Source: Arthrobacter sp. JZ12 (GTDB lineage Bacteria; Actinomycetota; Actinomycetes; Actinomycetales; Micrococcaceae). Taken from it: a stretch of 64,000 nucleotides of DNA. Shown one piece after another: positions 39,189 to 49,114 of this stretch (positions within the stretch are counted from its first letter, which is position 1; every line of letters begins with the position of its first letter). The stretch lies in NCBI RefSeq assembly GCF_035189165.1, contig NZ_CP045246.1, positions 3,243,058 through 3,307,057 of the forward strand, given 5' to 3'. The notes below the pieces were generated by a model. That model did no database searches, was not told the DNA's origin, and saw nothing but the letters and a program-made list of their open reading frames with translations. The position numbers and the translations under genes were made by a program.

Positions 39189-40232
39189 CTAGATTGACGT
39201 CCAGTCCAGGACAACCTTGCCGCTGTGGCCGCTGCGGGCGATGGCGAACCCCTTCCGCCAGTCCGACGCCGGAAGCACGTCGGTCACGACACTCGCCACG
39301 GCATCACGCAGGGCATGGTTCGAATGCATCATGGCGCTCATCGCGTACCAGGTCTCGAACATCTCGCGTCCATAGATGCCCTTCAGCGTGAGCATGTGGG
39401 TGACCACCTTGGCCCAGTCGATCCGGATGTCCTCGGAGGGAAGGCCCAGCATCGCGATCCGTCCCCCGTGGTTCATGTTGTCGATCATTTCCGGCAGGGC
39501 GGACGGGTGTCCGGACATTTCGAGTCCCACGTCGAACCCTTCGCGCATGTCCAGCTCCCGCTGCGCCTCGATGATGCGGGTCTTGCTCACGTCCACGGCC
39601 AGGTCCACGCCGATGGACCGTGCCAGTTCCAGTCGCCGTTCGGAGACGTCGGTGATCGCGACGTGCCGGGCGCCGGCATGCCGAGCCACTGCGATCGCCA
39701 TGAGCCCAATTGGACCAGCTCCGGTGATGAGCACGTCCTCGCTGACGACGGGGAAGCTCAGCGCCGTGTGGACGGCGTTGCCGAACGGGTCGAAGACGGC
39801 CCCGAGCTCAGGGGTGACGCCGTCGTGATGCACCCACACGTTGGTTTCCGGAATCACGATGTATTCGGCGAAGGCACCGTCGCGCTGCACTCCGACGCTG
39901 ATCGTGCGGATGCACATTTGCCGGCGGCCGGCGCGGCAGTTGCGGCAGATGCCGCAGACTATGTGCCCCTCGCCGGACACCCGATCCCCGACCCGCACCT
40001 CATGGACACCATCGCCCAGTTCGACCACTTCGCCGTAGAACTCGTGTCCGGGAATCAGCGGGGCGTTGATCGTGCCGGCCGCCCATGAGTCCCACGACTC
40101 GATATGGAGATCCGTTCCGCAGATTCCCGTGGCCATAACCCGGATCTTGACCTCGCCAAGTCCTACCGAGGGTTCCGGCCGGTCCACCAACTCGAAGCCC
40201 GGTTGAGCACCGGGTTTATAGAGCGCCTTCAC
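39189..40232 (-). CDS. tdh: L-threonine 3-dehydrogenase
   Basis: Zinc medium-chain dehydrogenase of 347 residues; oxidises threonine to 2-amino-3-oxobutyrate with NAD. Catalytic zinc residues in [17 protein letters not shown] and GHEFYGEV; structural zinc cysteines in [18 protein letters not shown] fold [25 protein letters not shown] and [11 protein letters not shown] are characteristic for Tdh. Product is channelled to Kbl encoded immediately downstream. Confidence 0.95.
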   Translation of the reverse strand: MKALYKPGAQPGFELVDRPEPSVGLGEVKIRVMATGICGTDLHIESWDSWAAGTINAPLIPGHEFYGEVVELGDGVHEVRVGDRVSGEGHIVCGICRNCRAGRRQMCIRTISVGVQRDGAFAEYIVIPETNVWVHHDGVTPELGAVFDPFGNAVHTALSFPVVSEDVLITGAGPIGLMAIAVARHAGARHVAITDVSERRLELARSIGVDLAVDVSKTRIIEAQRELDMREGFDVGLEMSGHPSALPEMIDNMNHGGRIAMLGLPSEDIRIDWAKVVTHMLTLKGIYGREMFETWYAMSAMMHSNHALRDAVASVVTDVLPASDWRKGFAIARSGHSGKVVLDWTSI

Positions 40233-40275
40233 TCGAATCCTTTCGTCTGAACCGCCCCGAACCCAGCGGAGCCGG

Positions 40276-41967
40276 CTAGAAGAGGCCGACTACGCCGCCG
40301 TCGTCGTCCACATCCATGCGCAGGGCACCCGGTTCCTTCGGCAGCCCGGGCATGGTCATGACGGCTCCCGTCAGGGCCACGATGAAACCGGCACCGGTCT
40401 TGGGGATGAGGTCGCGGACGTGAAGGGTGAAGCCTTCCGGTGCTCCAAGCAGGCCGGGGTTGTCGGAGAAGGAGTACTGCGTCTTGGCCATGCAAACGGG
40501 CAGCGAATTCCAGCCGTTGGCCTCGATCTCGCGCAGCCGGCGCAGGGCCTCGACCGAGAATTCGACGCAGGCAGCGCCGTAGATCTCGCAGGCGATGGTC
40601 CGGATCTTCTCCTCCACCGACAGCTCCAGCGGGTAGAGGTGCCGGAAGGAACACGGCGCGTCCAGGGCGGCCAGGACCTTTGCGGCGAGGTCGTCGCCGC
40701 CCGGGCCTCCTCCGCCGTCTCCCCACACGTCGGCTACTGCGGCAGGAACGCCCTCGGCCGCGCACCACTTCAGGATCCAGGCAAGCTCGTCATCGGTATC
40801 GGTGGTGAACCTGTTGATGGCGACCACGGGGTTGATGCCGAACTTCTGCACATTCCGCACATGGCGGCGCAGGTTCTCGATGCCGCACTGCAGTGCCGGT
40901 ACATTCGGCGCGCCGAGGTCCGCTTTCGCAACCCCGCCGTGCATCTTGAGGGCGCGGACGGTGGCCACAATTACGACGGCGTCAGGCGCCACATTTGCCG
41001 ACCTCGCCTTGATGTCCATGAACTTCTCGGCCCCGAGGTCCGCCCCGAACCCTGCCTCGGTCACTACTATGTCGGCGATACTGCGCGCTGTCTGGGTGGC
41101 GATGACCGAGTTGCAGCCGTGCGCGATGTTGGCGAAGGGGCCTCCGTGCACCAGCGCCGGCGTTCCCGCGATGGTCTGTACGAGGTTTGGCTTGAGGGCG
41201 TCCTTCAGCAGGAGTGTGAGGGCGCCTTCCACGCCGAGGTCCGCAACGGTGACCGGTCGTCGGTCGTAGGTGTAGCCAACGGTGATCCGCGCCAGCCGAC
41301 GCCGAAGATCCGGAAGATCGGTCGCGAGACAGAAGACTGCCATGATTTCGGACGCCACGGTGATGTCAAAGCCGTCCTGGCGCGGTACGCCCTGGCCGGG
41401 ACCGCCGAGCCCGATGACCACTTCACGCAGCGCCCGGTCATTGACGTCCAGCACGCGCTTGAAGGTGATCCTTCGGGGATCGATATTGAGCGGGTTGCCC
41501 TGGTGGATCGAGTTGTCGACCAGGGCCATCAGTGTGTTGTTGGCGGTCGTTATGGCGTGAAAGTCACCGGTGAAATGGAGGTTGATGTCCTCCATGGGCA
41601 ACACCTGCGAATAGCCACCGCCGGTGGCCCCGCCCTTCATCCCCATGACCGGCCCCAGGGACGGTTCCCGCAGCGCCACCATGACGCGCTGCCCGGCCCG
41701 GGCCAGTGAATCGGCCAGACCAACTGTGCAGGTCGATTTTCCCTCACCCGCAGGGGTGGGGCTCATGGCGCTGACGAGCACCACTTTCCCAGGGGACTTT
41801 CCGGGTACCTCGGGCAGACGGCTGATGTCGATCTTTGCCTTGTGCCGGCCGTAGAGCTCCAGCGCATCGGCCGGGATTCCCACCGTTGCAGCGATCTCCT
41901 CGATGGGTCGGATCGGCGCTGCGCGGGCAATCTCCAGGTCGGACACTGGGGCATGGATAGACGTCAT
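40276..41967 (-). CDS. fhs: Formate-tetrahydrofolate ligase
   Basis: ATP-dependent 10-formyl-THF synthetase of 563 residues. P-loop-like [53 protein letters not shown] and [17 protein letters not shown] match the family. ATG at 41967 sits behind GGAGGG. It links formate to the one-carbon pool, complementing glycine cleavage elsewhere in the window. Same strand as tdh/kbl (43 bp) and may be transcribed with them. Confidence 0.96.
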   Translation of the reverse strand: MTSIHAPVSDLEIARAAPIRPIEEIAATVGIPADALELYGRHKAKIDISRLPEVPGKSPGKVVLVSAMSPTPAGEGKSTCTVGLADSLARAGQRVMVALREPSLGPVMGMKGGATGGGYSQVLPMEDINLHFTGDFHAITTANNTLMALVDNSIHQGNPLNIDPRRITFKRVLDVNDRALREVVIGLGGPGQGVPRQDGFDITVASEIMAVFCLATDLPDLRRRLARITVGYTYDRRPVTVADLGVEGALTLLLKDALKPNLVQTIAGTPALVHGGPFANIAHGCNSVIATQTARSIADIVVTEAGFGADLGAEKFMDIKARSANVAPDAVVIVATVRALKMHGGVAKADLGAPNVPALQCGIENLRRHVRNVQKFGINPVVAINRFTTDTDDELAWILKWCAAEGVPAAVADVWGDGGGGPGGDDLAAKVLAALDAPCSFRHLYPLELSVEEKIRTIACEIYGAACVEFSVEALRRLREIEANGWNSLPVCMAKTQYSFSDNPGLLGAPEGFTLHVRDLIPKTGAGFIVALTGAVMTMPGLPKEPGALRMDVDDDGGVVGLF

Positions 41968-42067
41968 CGTCTGAATCCCTCCGGGGTGATGGATGGACTG
42001 GGCCGGCTCGGGGTGTGAGCTCACGCTCAATCTACCAGTGCACGGGTACGTGGGGGTGCGCTGAACC

Positions 42068-42832
42068 TCAGGCCAGTCCGGCTCGCTCAAGGATGTAGCG
42101 GGTCATCGGCTCGTAGAGGCCCGGGCACAGGTTGTCATCGAGGGGTACGGCCACCTCAATCTGGCCCTGGGCCTCGGAAACGAACAGACCCGGATCGTTG
42201 CAGTCGGCGAATCCAAGGGTGGGAATCCCCTCCGAGGCTGCGAATCCCGCCCAGCCGTGGTCGGCCACAACAAGCTCGGGAGGCGGAGCGCCCTGCGAGG
42301 CGAGCAGTTGCAGGCTCAGGCGCATCGGTTCCGGATAGTGGGTGTGCACCAGTCCGCCGTACTGGTGCCATGCCAGCACCCCGAACAGCTGGCGGATATC
42401 GCCGTCGCGGAAGGGCTGGCCTTCGGGCACCTTCACCAGCTTGGCTCCGCCACGCTCCGCTGCTGCAGCGAGGGCGGCGTGAACCGGGAGCAGCCCCGCC
42501 GGATGACCGGTTGCGAAGAGGATGCGTGCGCCTGCGCGAACCGCCTCCCCGAAGCGGTCTGCAAACCGGTCCAGCGCGGCTACACATTTTTCGGCGGAGA
42601 TAGTGTCCTGGCCTTCAAGGAGCTCAACGTCGGTGCTGATGCCCACGCGTTGGTGCATTACCTCGAACACTTCGTCGAACGTCCATTCACGCGTCAGGCG
42701 CACACCGAATTCGAGGTGCTCGTTGCCTTCAAGGAAGAGGCGCATGTGCCGCAGGTTGTCCTGGCGCGGCGTCGCGACGTTCCCGGTGATTCCTACAGAG
42801 TCAAGGTAGCTGGCGAGTTCCGCGGCATTCAC
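42068..42832 (-). CDS. Predicted phosphatase, actinobacterial family (PF15698-like)
   Basis: Cytoplasmic protein of 254 residues. [22 protein letters not shown] opens the protein; [31 protein letters not shown] and [15 protein letters not shown] contain the likely functional His and Asp residues, and [10 protein letters not shown] near the end. Annotated relatives are called 'phosphatase' in actinobacteria, but no substrate is known to me. It is 54 bp behind mshA on the same strand, so a role near mycothiol or inositol phosphate metabolism is conceivable. Assigned by pattern only. Confidence 0.65.
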   Translation of the reverse strand: MNAAELASYLDSVGITGNVATPRQDNLRHMRLFLEGNEHLEFGVRLTREWTFDEVFEVMHQRVGISTDVELLEGQDTISAEKCVAALDRFADRFGEAVRAGARILFATGHPAGLLPVHAALAAAAERGGAKLVKVPEGQPFRDGDIRQLFGVLAWHQYGGLVHTHYPEPMRLSLQLLASQGAPPPELVVADHGWAGFAASEGIPTLGFADCNDPGLFVSEAQGQIEVAVPLDDNLCPGLYEPMTRYILERAGLA

Positions 42833-42886
42833 TTCTCCATCCTAGGCATACCCCCGCCTGGGATACCGCCCCTTCACGCGACTCAG

Positions 42887-44134
42887 CTAGGAAACGGCTG
42901 CGCCCTCGTACTGTTCGACGGCGGTTCGATAACTCTGCGCCGTGAAAAGCGCGGTCCGCTGCCAGCCGAACGCCAGCGCATGAATAGAGGCGTGAGACCC
43001 CAGCGTGCGGCGCATCTCGGCGTCGTCGTGCAGTGCCTCCAGCGCTGCTGACCAGAGCGCGGGGCCATGCCCGTCAACCAGTATCCCGGTGCGGCCGTCA
43101 CTGATGGCCTGCGGCAATCCGCCTACGTTCGCGGCGAGAACGGGGGTGCCGCACGCCTGCGCTTCGAGCGCAACCAGTCCGAAGGACTCGCTGTAGGAAG
43201 GCATGGCAACGACGTCGGCGGCGCGCAGCCAGTGGGCCAACTGTTCGGGAATCACCGGCGGATAGAGCCTTACGGTGTCGTGCACTCCAAGCCGGTTGAT
43301 GAGCGGTTGGAGTTCGAGTGCTTCCGGGCCGCTTCCCGAACCGATAATGCTGACCTGCAGCGGAATGTCGGGGCGCCGGCGCTGCAGATCCGCAGCGGCC
43401 TCAACCAGCAGGTGGGGCCCCTTGAGCTTTTGAATCCGCCCAGCGAAGACCACGTGATAAGCCTCGGGTGGGAACTCGAGGCCGCTGCGTGAAGCGGCCC
43501 TGTTGCCGGAATGAAAGATGTCGAGGTCAACCCCCGGAGCCACGATGTCCACCTTGTCGGCCGCCGCTCCGTAGAGCGATTCGAGTTCCGCAGCCTCGGT
43601 ACTCGTGTTGGCTATCAGGCGGTCAGCCCCGTGAACGATCTCCTGTTCCCCGGCGATACGGGACTCGGGTTCACTCACTCCACCGGCGTGGAGGCGGAGG
43701 TTCTTGACCTTCGCCATGGTGTGCATGGAGTGGACCAATGGCAGCCGCAGCGACTTTGCCACGGTTAAGCCAACAATGCCGGATACCCAGTAGTGCGAGT
43801 GGATGATGTCGAAGTGTCCGTCCGACAGCAGGTCCGTGACGTCGGAGATGGCGTCCGCAAGGTCGTCCGAGAGTTGCGGGAGGACTTCCTTGGGCACCCG
43901 CCGCGTGGGGCCGGCTACTACGTGGCGCACCAGGACTCCCGGACCCAGTTCCTCGATGTGCGGCTGCCCGTCCGCTGCTGCGCGCGTGAAGATTTCGACG
44001 TCGATGCCCACTTTTGCAAGCTCGAGGGCAACGGAGCGCACGTAGACGTTCATGCCCCCGGCGTCACCGCCGCCGGGCTGATCGAAGGGGGATGTATGAA
44101 GCGACAGCATCGCTACGCGCTTCACCGGGGTCAC
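42887..44134 (-). CDS. mshA: D-inositol-3-phosphate glycosyltransferase
   Basis: GT4 glycosyltransferase of 415 residues, first step of mycothiol synthesis (UDP-GlcNAc plus inositol 3-phosphate). N-domain: RVAMLSLHTSPFDQPGGGDAGGMNVYV and DIIHSHYWVSGIVG with VHSMHTMAKVKN; C-domain: VVFAGRIQKLKGPHLLVEA, and SYSESFGLVALEAQACGTPV with the E-x7-E motif. GTG at 44134 follows GGGAGGG. Supports actinobacterial origin. ino1 upstream supplies its acceptor. Confidence 0.94.
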   Translation of the reverse strand: MTPVKRVAMLSLHTSPFDQPGGGDAGGMNVYVRSVALELAKVGIDVEIFTRAAADGQPHIEELGPGVLVRHVVAGPTRRVPKEVLPQLSDDLADAISDVTDLLSDGHFDIIHSHYWVSGIVGLTVAKSLRLPLVHSMHTMAKVKNLRLHAGGVSEPESRIAGEQEIVHGADRLIANTSTEAAELESLYGAAADKVDIVAPGVDLDIFHSGNRAASRSGLEFPPEAYHVVFAGRIQKLKGPHLLVEAAADLQRRRPDIPLQVSIIGSGSGPEALELQPLINRLGVHDTVRLYPPVIPEQLAHWLRAADVVAMPSYSESFGLVALEAQACGTPVLAANVGGLPQAISDGRTGILVDGHGPALWSAALEALHDDAEMRRTLGSHASIHALAFGWQRTALFTAQSYRTAVEQYEGAAVS

Positions 44135-44181
44135 AGTCCCTCCCTTCGGCGTCAATTGGATTGGGGTTGGTTCCGGCCAGC

Positions 44182-44352
44182 TCAGTCGGCGGCCACGTTT
44201 GACGATATAACGCGCGCGCCGACCGCCACATTCCATGACCGGATTGGGACGTTACGACCGTAGTGGCTGCGTAGGAGGTACTGGCCCGTTAAAGGCGGAA
44301 GCCCGCGCCGGGAAGCGCGGGCTTCTCTGTTGGTGGGACCGGTGACTTGCAT
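44182..44352 (-). CDS. Possible small ORF of 56 residues
   Basis: Begins MQVTGPTNREARASRRG after a near-perfect AAGGAGGAACCG, but the frame includes the hairpin at 44299-44324 and reads as basic, low-complexity protein. No family recognised. Either a small protein, a leader peptide over a terminator, or a chance frame. It lies 58 bp behind the 108-residue ORF on the same strand. Confidence 0.3.
   Translation of the reverse strand: MQVTGPTNREARASRRGLPPLTGQYLLRSHYGRNVPIRSWNVAVGARVISSNVAAD
44299..44324. terminator. Hairpin, probable terminator
   Basis: Perfect inverted repeat AAGCCCGCGC / GCGCGGGCTT with a six-base loop. On the minus strand it is followed by CCGCCTTTAAC, on the plus strand by CTCTG. 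It lies 87 bp behind the stop of the 108-residue small protein. Confidence 0.7.
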
Positions 44353-44410
44353 CGGTTCCTCCTTCGCGGTCGACAGTGGGGGCTCAAGCTCAGCCATGCG
44401 GGATGGGCTG

Positions 44411-44737
44411 CTACTTGATGTACAGGTGATGCTGCGGCAAGGCATAGGACTGGGCGTTGTCCCAGGAACTTTCCTCTGACGAGCGCTGTATTCGCTTCCA
44501 GAAGGAAACGCTCTGGCGAAGCTTCTTGATCATGAGGTTCACCTCCTCTCGTTGGGTGAAGTCGGGCATCACCGCTGATGGATCGGCGGGCTCACCGGCG
44601 CATTCGCCGGTGGAGCCGTCGAGGCGGGTGAGGTTGCCGGACATAATGAATTCCCCGTACGAGCGCTGCTGGACAGTGGCAGGAGCCACGGTGCGCTCGA
44701 CGGAAACGGGGACGGAAAGAACCTGGACGTCAGGCAT
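44411..44737 (-). CDS. Uncharacterised small protein, 108 residues
   Basis: Starts MPDVQVLSVPVSVERTV behind CAGGAG at good spacing. Third codon positions are mostly G or C, as in real genes here. No signal, membrane span or known motif seen. Inside the frame an exceptionally strong AGAGGAGGTGAACCTC precedes an ATG at 44533, giving a 40-residue basic peptide MIKKLRQSVSFWKRIQRSSE that ends in PQHHLYIK. So the locus might make two products: the full protein and its C-terminal peptide. Function unknown. Followed by a hairpin; an operator-like repeat lies about 350 bp upstream. Confidence 0.6.
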   Translation of the reverse strand: MPDVQVLSVPVSVERTVAPATVQQRSYGEFIMSGNLTRLDGSTGECAGEPADPSAVMPDFTQREEVNLMIKKLRQSVSFWKRIQRSSEESSWDNAQSYALPQHHLYIK

Positions 44738-45235
44738 AAGGATCTCCTGGATGAGAATTAATTGGATACAAAAAGGGGTGGTGCATGAAAAGCCCGAAGG
44801 CAGGTGGAAAAGGTGCCGGAATTGCGGGTACGAATACATTCGCCGTGTTAATCGGCATGAAAACTGCACAGCAGTTTCGTGGCGGATTCCGCCGTCGCAC
44901 AAAAGGGGTGAAAAGAGACTTCTCCCGCGGATATCTAGCGGAGAAGTGCTGGTTTCAGCAGGAAATCAGTGCGCAGACACGGCGGAGGCCGGGCGGGTAC
45001 GCGCGGCCGTCATGCCGCCAAAGGGAATAACCACTGATCCCACCTCCACTTCTGATGTTGCGCTTGCCTGAACGGTGCAAATTGAGAGCAAATTGAGATC
45101 TCTCAATGGCACTCCTCAAAGCTACCGCAGAGGAAGCCGTTTCACCTAGCAGTTTCTGAAAATTCCCAAAGAAATTTTCGAAGACGGGAATAGATTCGGA
45201 AATCACCGGCCAGACCGCGCACTAGTCTGGTCAAT
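44738..45235. other. AT-richer intergenic region
   Basis: 498 bp without a convincing gene between the 108-residue ORF and the DUF418 gene, divergent to each other. Noticeably richer in A and T than its surroundings. A 81-codon frame at 44785-45030 (+) has poor codon use for this genome and was not called. Holds the ATTGAGA boxes and presumably both promoters. Confidence 0.55.
45077..45107. promoter_or_regulatory. Triple ATTGAGA box, operator-like
   Basis: GCAAATTGAGA occurs twice head-to-tail (45077-45087 and 45088-45098), exactly one helical turn apart. The second copy is mirrored by TCTCAAT (45101-45107), forming ATTGAGA-TC-TCTCAAT. Position 130 bp before the DUF418 start fits regulator binding. 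The protein that binds is unknown. Confidence 0.5.
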
Positions 45236-46210
45236 GTGAGGGAAGCGAAGCCGACGGTTCCGGGAAGGTCCAGCGAGATCGACGCCCTGCGCAGCTTCGC
45301 CCTCGCTGGGATTCTGTTCGTGAATATCTGGTACTTCGCCGATCCCTACGCGCTGGGCGGGGCCATTAGCCCCAACCATTCCTCTGCGGCAGACCTGCTC
45401 ACCCGCTTCACAGTGGCAGCCCTGTTCGAGGCAAAGTTCTACCTGCTCTTCTCGTTCCTGTTCGGGTACAGCTTTGTGTTGCAGGAACGCGCAGCGATTG
45501 CGATCGGGCAGTCTCCCGTTCCCAGGGCGCGGCGTCGACTCCTCGGCCTTCTGCTACTCGGCCTCCTTCACGGAGTGTTCTTGTTCTTCGGCGACATTCT
45601 GCTTACCTACGCGCTGATGGGACTCATCCTGTTGGCCACGCGCTCCCTTCGCACGTCCTCCGCAGTGATAACGGGCAGCGCGCTGATCGGCGTCATCGGG
45701 TCGGTCGTCCTTGCTGTGGGCCTGGGCATTGCAGCGACCGTCACCGGATTGGGCATCACCACGCAACTGCAAATGATCGGACTGGCGGCTGCGGTAGTAC
45801 AGGCTTGCCTGACCGTCTACGTGGACAGGGACCGGTTCTCGGTACTAGCCGTCGGCATCTCGACATTGACCGCACCCCTGTTGACGGCCGGTTATGTCAG
45901 CCTCCTGCTCCTGTTGTTCCGGACTAAACCGGGTGCACGGGTCTGCAGCTTCCTGGCCCCGGCAGGACGGATTGCCCTCACCAACTATCTGACGCAGTCA
46001 CTGGTGCTGGGTCTGATCTTCACCGGCCTTGGATTGCAACTGGCAGACCGACTGCCGGCTGTAGCAGTGGCGGGCATCGCCGTCGTAATTTTCGCGGCCC
46101 AGCTGGTGGCAAGCAGGATCCTTTTGGACCACATGCGCACCGGACCGGCGGAATGGGTGCTGCGCCGCCTGACCTACGGCAGGCAGCGGCAAGCAGCGGC
46201 AGGCTGTTAG
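45236..46210 (+). CDS. DUF418-family membrane protein
   Basis: Polytopic membrane protein of 324 residues. RSSEIDALRSFALAGILFVN is the typical DUF418 start, followed by KFYLLFSFLFGYSF and RRRLLGLLLLGLLHGVFLFFGDIL. The C-terminal DUF418 domain has RTKPGARVCSFLAPAGRIALTNYLTQS, with about eight to ten hydrophobic segments overall. It is shorter than usual members (about 370-400). Function of the family is unknown; transport or acyltransfer have been suggested for relatives. Start is the GTG at 45236. Confidence 0.85.
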   Translation: MREAKPTVPGRSSEIDALRSFALAGILFVNIWYFADPYALGGAISPNHSSAADLLTRFTVAALFEAKFYLLFSFLFGYSFVLQERAAIAIGQSPVPRARRRLLGLLLLGLLHGVFLFFGDILLTYALMGLILLATRSLRTSSAVITGSALIGVIGSVVLAVGLGIAATVTGLGITTQLQMIGLAAAVVQACLTVYVDRDRFSVLAVGISTLTAPLLTAGYVSLLLLLFRTKPGARVCSFLAPAGRIALTNYLTQSLVLGLIFTGLGLQLADRLPAVAVAGIAVVIFAAQLVASRILLDHMRTGPAEWVLRRLTYGRQRQAAAGC

Positions 46211-46854
46211 AGGTTCCAGCGCCGGATAGCGGGGGTGCGCTTATCCCAACCGAGGACGCAGACCGCGGCCGTCCCGAGGATGAAGCGCCGCCCCTCGACC
46301 CCCTCGAACTCAAGCCATCGTGCTGTCAGGATGCGAAGGAAGTGCCCGTGCGCCACGAGGAGTGCGTTGCGGATGGGCGTGGCATCAGGATCCTGGTCGG
46401 CAGGTGTGCCGCATCCTGCCTGAACGCGAGCGATGATCCGGTCGGCACGCGCCGACACCTGCGCAAGGGTCTCACCGTTCGGGACGCCGTCGTTCCAGAT
46501 GATGTAACCGGGCTTTTCTTTCCTGAGAGCTGCGCTGTTGCGGCCTTCGTGGTCTCCGTAGTCCCATTCGTGCGCGTAGGGCAGCACTTCGGCATCGGGA
46601 AAACCGGCCAGTTCGGCCGTCCGCCGGGCACGATGCAGCGGCGACGTGAAAACGCGGTCGAACTCGACTCCGGCCAGATGGGCAGCGGCGTCGCGGGCCT
46701 GCTGTTCGCCGTCGGAAGTCAGCGGCAGGTCGGTGAGGCCGGTGTAATTGCCATCCCGGGACCACTCGGTTTCACCGTGCCTCAGCAGCCACAGATGCGG
46801 AAGTGGTGTGCCGGCCTTCGTGAGATCCGCGGCCGCAGCGCCTGACTGGCTCAT
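46207..46854 (-). CDS. Histidine phosphatase family protein
   Basis: Phosphoglycerate-mutase-like phosphatase of 215 residues. LWLLRHGETEWSRDGNYTGLTD carries the phosphorylated His and RHGE motif; FTSPLHRARRTAELAG, EWDYGDHEG and LLVAHGHFLRILTARW (second His) complete the site. Its ATG overlaps the pcnA stop (ATGA). Substrate unknown; 'acid phosphatase' is common for actinobacterial relatives. Confidence 0.92.
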   Translation of the reverse strand: MSQSGAAAADLTKAGTPLPHLWLLRHGETEWSRDGNYTGLTDLPLTSDGEQQARDAAAHLAGVEFDRVFTSPLHRARRTAELAGFPDAEVLPYAHEWDYGDHEGRNSAALRKEKPGYIIWNDGVPNGETLAQVSARADRIIARVQAGCGTPADQDPDATPIRNALLVAHGHFLRILTARWLEFEGVEGRRFILGTAAVCVLGWDKRTPAIRRWNL

Positions 46855-48296
46855 GCATCTTCCCCGGAAGCCTCGGGCTGTTCTGCCCACCAGGTTCGCA
46901 GCTTACGCTCCGCCTCCTCCGGAGGATGCGGTCCGTGCTCCATGCGTTCCTCCAGCAGATAGCGGTAGGCGCGCCCCACCACCGGTCCGGGTTTGATGCC
47001 CAACAGGGCCATGATCTGCCCTCCGTCCAGATCCGGTCGGATAGCGGCAAGCTCTTCCTGTTCGGCGAGCGCAGTGATGCGCTGCTCCAGGTCGTCGTAG
47101 GCGAAAGCGAGGCGCTCAGCCTTGCGCCGGTTGCGGGTTGTCACGTCCGAACGGGTAAGGCGGTGGAGCCTCTCCAGCAGCGGGCCGGCGTCGGTGACGT
47201 ACCGCCGAACCGCGGAGTCCGTCCAGCCCGCCTCACCGTAGCCGTAGAAGCGCATGTGCAGCTCAACCAGCCGGGCGACTGCCTTGATGGTGTCGTTGTC
47301 GAACCGGAGCGCCTTCATGCGTTTCGCAGTCAGCTTGGCTCCAACGGCGTCGTGGTGCCGGAAGCTGACCGCGCCGGAGGGTTCGAAACGCCGCGTAGCC
47401 GGCTTGCCGACGTCGTGCATCAGCGCCGCAAAACGCAGCACGAAGTCCGGAGCCGGCACCGCGCCGTCGTCGTCGGTTTCCAGTTCGCAGGCCTGCTCCA
47501 GCACCGTCAGCGAGTGCTGGTAGACATCCTTGTGCCGGTGGTGCTCGTCCATCTCCAGGCGCAGGGCGGGCACCTCCGGAAGCACATGGTCAGCGAGCCC
47601 GGTGGAGACCATCAGGTCGATGCCTCGGCGCGGATGGGTGCCGTTGATCAGCTTGACGAGCTCGTCACGGACGCGTTCGGCCGAGATGATCGAGATGCGC
47701 TCCGCCATCGCCGTCATTGCTTCCCGTACCTCGGGCGCTACCTCGACGCCCAGTTGGGAGGCGAACCGTGCCGCCCGCATCATGCGGAGCGGGTCGTCAG
47801 AGAACGACGACGACGGCGCGCCCGGCGTGCGCAGCATCCCGGCATGGAGGTCCTTCACTCCGCCGTAGGGATCCACGAGCTCCATGGACGGCAGGCGCAG
47901 GGCCATGGCGTTGATGGTGAAGTCGCGCCGGTAAAGGTCGTCCTCGAGGCTGCTTCCGAAGGCGACAACGGGCTTGCGCGAGGAGGGGTCGTAAGCCTCG
48001 GCGCGGTAAGTGGTGACCTCGATCGTGAAGGTGCCCTTGCGCAGGCCAATGGTGCCGAACTCACGGCCGATCTCCCAGAATGCATCGGCCCAGTGCTTGA
48101 TCACTGCAATTGTCCGGTCGGGGTCGGCGTCGGTGGTGAAATCAAGGTCCGGCGACACCCTGCCAAGAAAGAGGTCCCGCACAGGGCCGCCCACCAGCGA
48201 AAGCTCCTGGCCGGCGTCGTCGAAGAGCTTGCCAAGCTCCGTGACCACCGCCGGAAGCGGAGCGGTGAGGGGAGAGTTTTCCAACAGGTGAACCAT
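46851..48296 (-). CDS. pcnA: CCA tRNA nucleotidyltransferase
   Basis: tRNA-maturing nucleotidyltransferase of 481 residues. Pol-beta-type head: LSLVGGPVRDLFLGRVSPDLDFTTDA with metal Asp residues; RRDFTINAMALRL and DPLRMMRAARFASQLG define class II CCA-adding/poly(A) polymerases. The C-terminal HD domain has HHRHKDVYQHSLTVLEQ and ALMHDVGKPATR. In actinobacteria this gene regularly marks the origin-side cluster. AAGG precedes the ATG at 48296. Confidence 0.95.
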   Translation of the reverse strand: MVHLLENSPLTAPLPAVVTELGKLFDDAGQELSLVGGPVRDLFLGRVSPDLDFTTDADPDRTIAVIKHWADAFWEIGREFGTIGLRKGTFTIEVTTYRAEAYDPSSRKPVVAFGSSLEDDLYRRDFTINAMALRLPSMELVDPYGGVKDLHAGMLRTPGAPSSSFSDDPLRMMRAARFASQLGVEVAPEVREAMTAMAERISIISAERVRDELVKLINGTHPRRGIDLMVSTGLADHVLPEVPALRLEMDEHHRHKDVYQHSLTVLEQACELETDDDGAVPAPDFVLRFAALMHDVGKPATRRFEPSGAVSFRHHDAVGAKLTAKRMKALRFDNDTIKAVARLVELHMRFYGYGEAGWTDSAVRRYVTDAGPLLERLHRLTRSDVTTRNRRKAERLAFAYDDLEQRITALAEQEELAAIRPDLDGGQIMALLGIKPGPVVGRAYRYLLEERMEHGPHPPEEAERKLRTWWAEQPEASGEDA

Positions 48297-48466
48297 AGTG
48301 CCTTAAGCGTGCCAGACATCGGGCCAATCGCCATTACGAGCCTCTCACCTGCGACGAAAGACCACCGGCCCACCTCACGTGAACAACACGCCGATGCAGG
48401 TGCGCAGGCAAGCGGAAGGGTTGTGTCCGGTCATCATCCGCCGGGAAAGGTCGTTAGAGTGGGGGC

Positions 48467-48997
48467 ATGGACCGTCCTGTTCCGAGCGCACCCAAGCGCA
48501 CCCCATTGACAGCGTCAATGGGCAGTTCAGGCGCGCCCCTTATTCATCAGAGCCTGCCTACCGTGGAAGAAGTTTCCGCGGGCGGAATCGTGGTGGATAC
48601 CTCCACGGACCTGCTCAATGTGGCAATCATTGCTCGCCTGAACCGCGGCGGGCGGCTCGAGTGGTGCCTGCCCAAGGGCCATCCTGAAAACCAGGAGGAC
48701 AACGAGCAGGCCGCAGTACGGGAGATCGAAGAGGAGACCGGCATCCGCGGTCGCGTGCTGGCCGCGCTGGGCAGTATCGACTACTGGTTCACCGTAAGCG
48801 GCCACCGCGTCCATAAGACCGTCCATCACTTCCTGCTGGTTTCCACCGGTGGCCACCTCACCATCGAGAACGACCCCGATCATGAAGCGGTCGACGTCGC
48901 GTGGGTACCGCTGGCTGACCTCGGACGCAAACTCTCCTTCCCGAACGAACGTCGCATTGCTGACCTCGCGCGGGAAGTCCTGCCGCAGTACCTGTAA
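48467..48997 (+). CDS. NUDIX hydrolase (MutT4-like)
   Basis: Nucleoside-diphosphate-linked hydrolase of 176 residues. The Nudix box is intact: GHPENQEDNEQAAVREIEEE followed by TGI. The first 40 residues with PSAPKRTPLTASMGS are disordered. Divergent from pcnA and followed by murJ as in other actinobacterial origin regions, where it is called mutT4. Substrate unknown. Confidence 0.93.
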   Translation: MDRPVPSAPKRTPLTASMGSSGAPLIHQSLPTVEEVSAGGIVVDTSTDLLNVAIIARLNRGGRLEWCLPKGHPENQEDNEQAAVREIEEETGIRGRVLAALGSIDYWFTVSGHRVHKTVHHFLLVSTGGHLTIENDPDHEAVDVAWVPLADLGRKLSFPNERRIADLAREVLPQYL

Positions 48998-49114
48998 CGG
49001 GTATGGACTCTGCTCGCGAGCGCTGCAGGGAGCGCGCTGTTGCGGGCGCTGCGGCCGGAGGCGCGTCCAGGCCTTTACCGGCGTCGGGCAGTATTGGTGA
49101 GACGATATTGAGCG

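Noticed and set aside
44785..45030. 81-codon frame MKSPKAGGKG...
   Set aside because: AT-rich third positions and no family resemblance; lies in the regulatory spacer.
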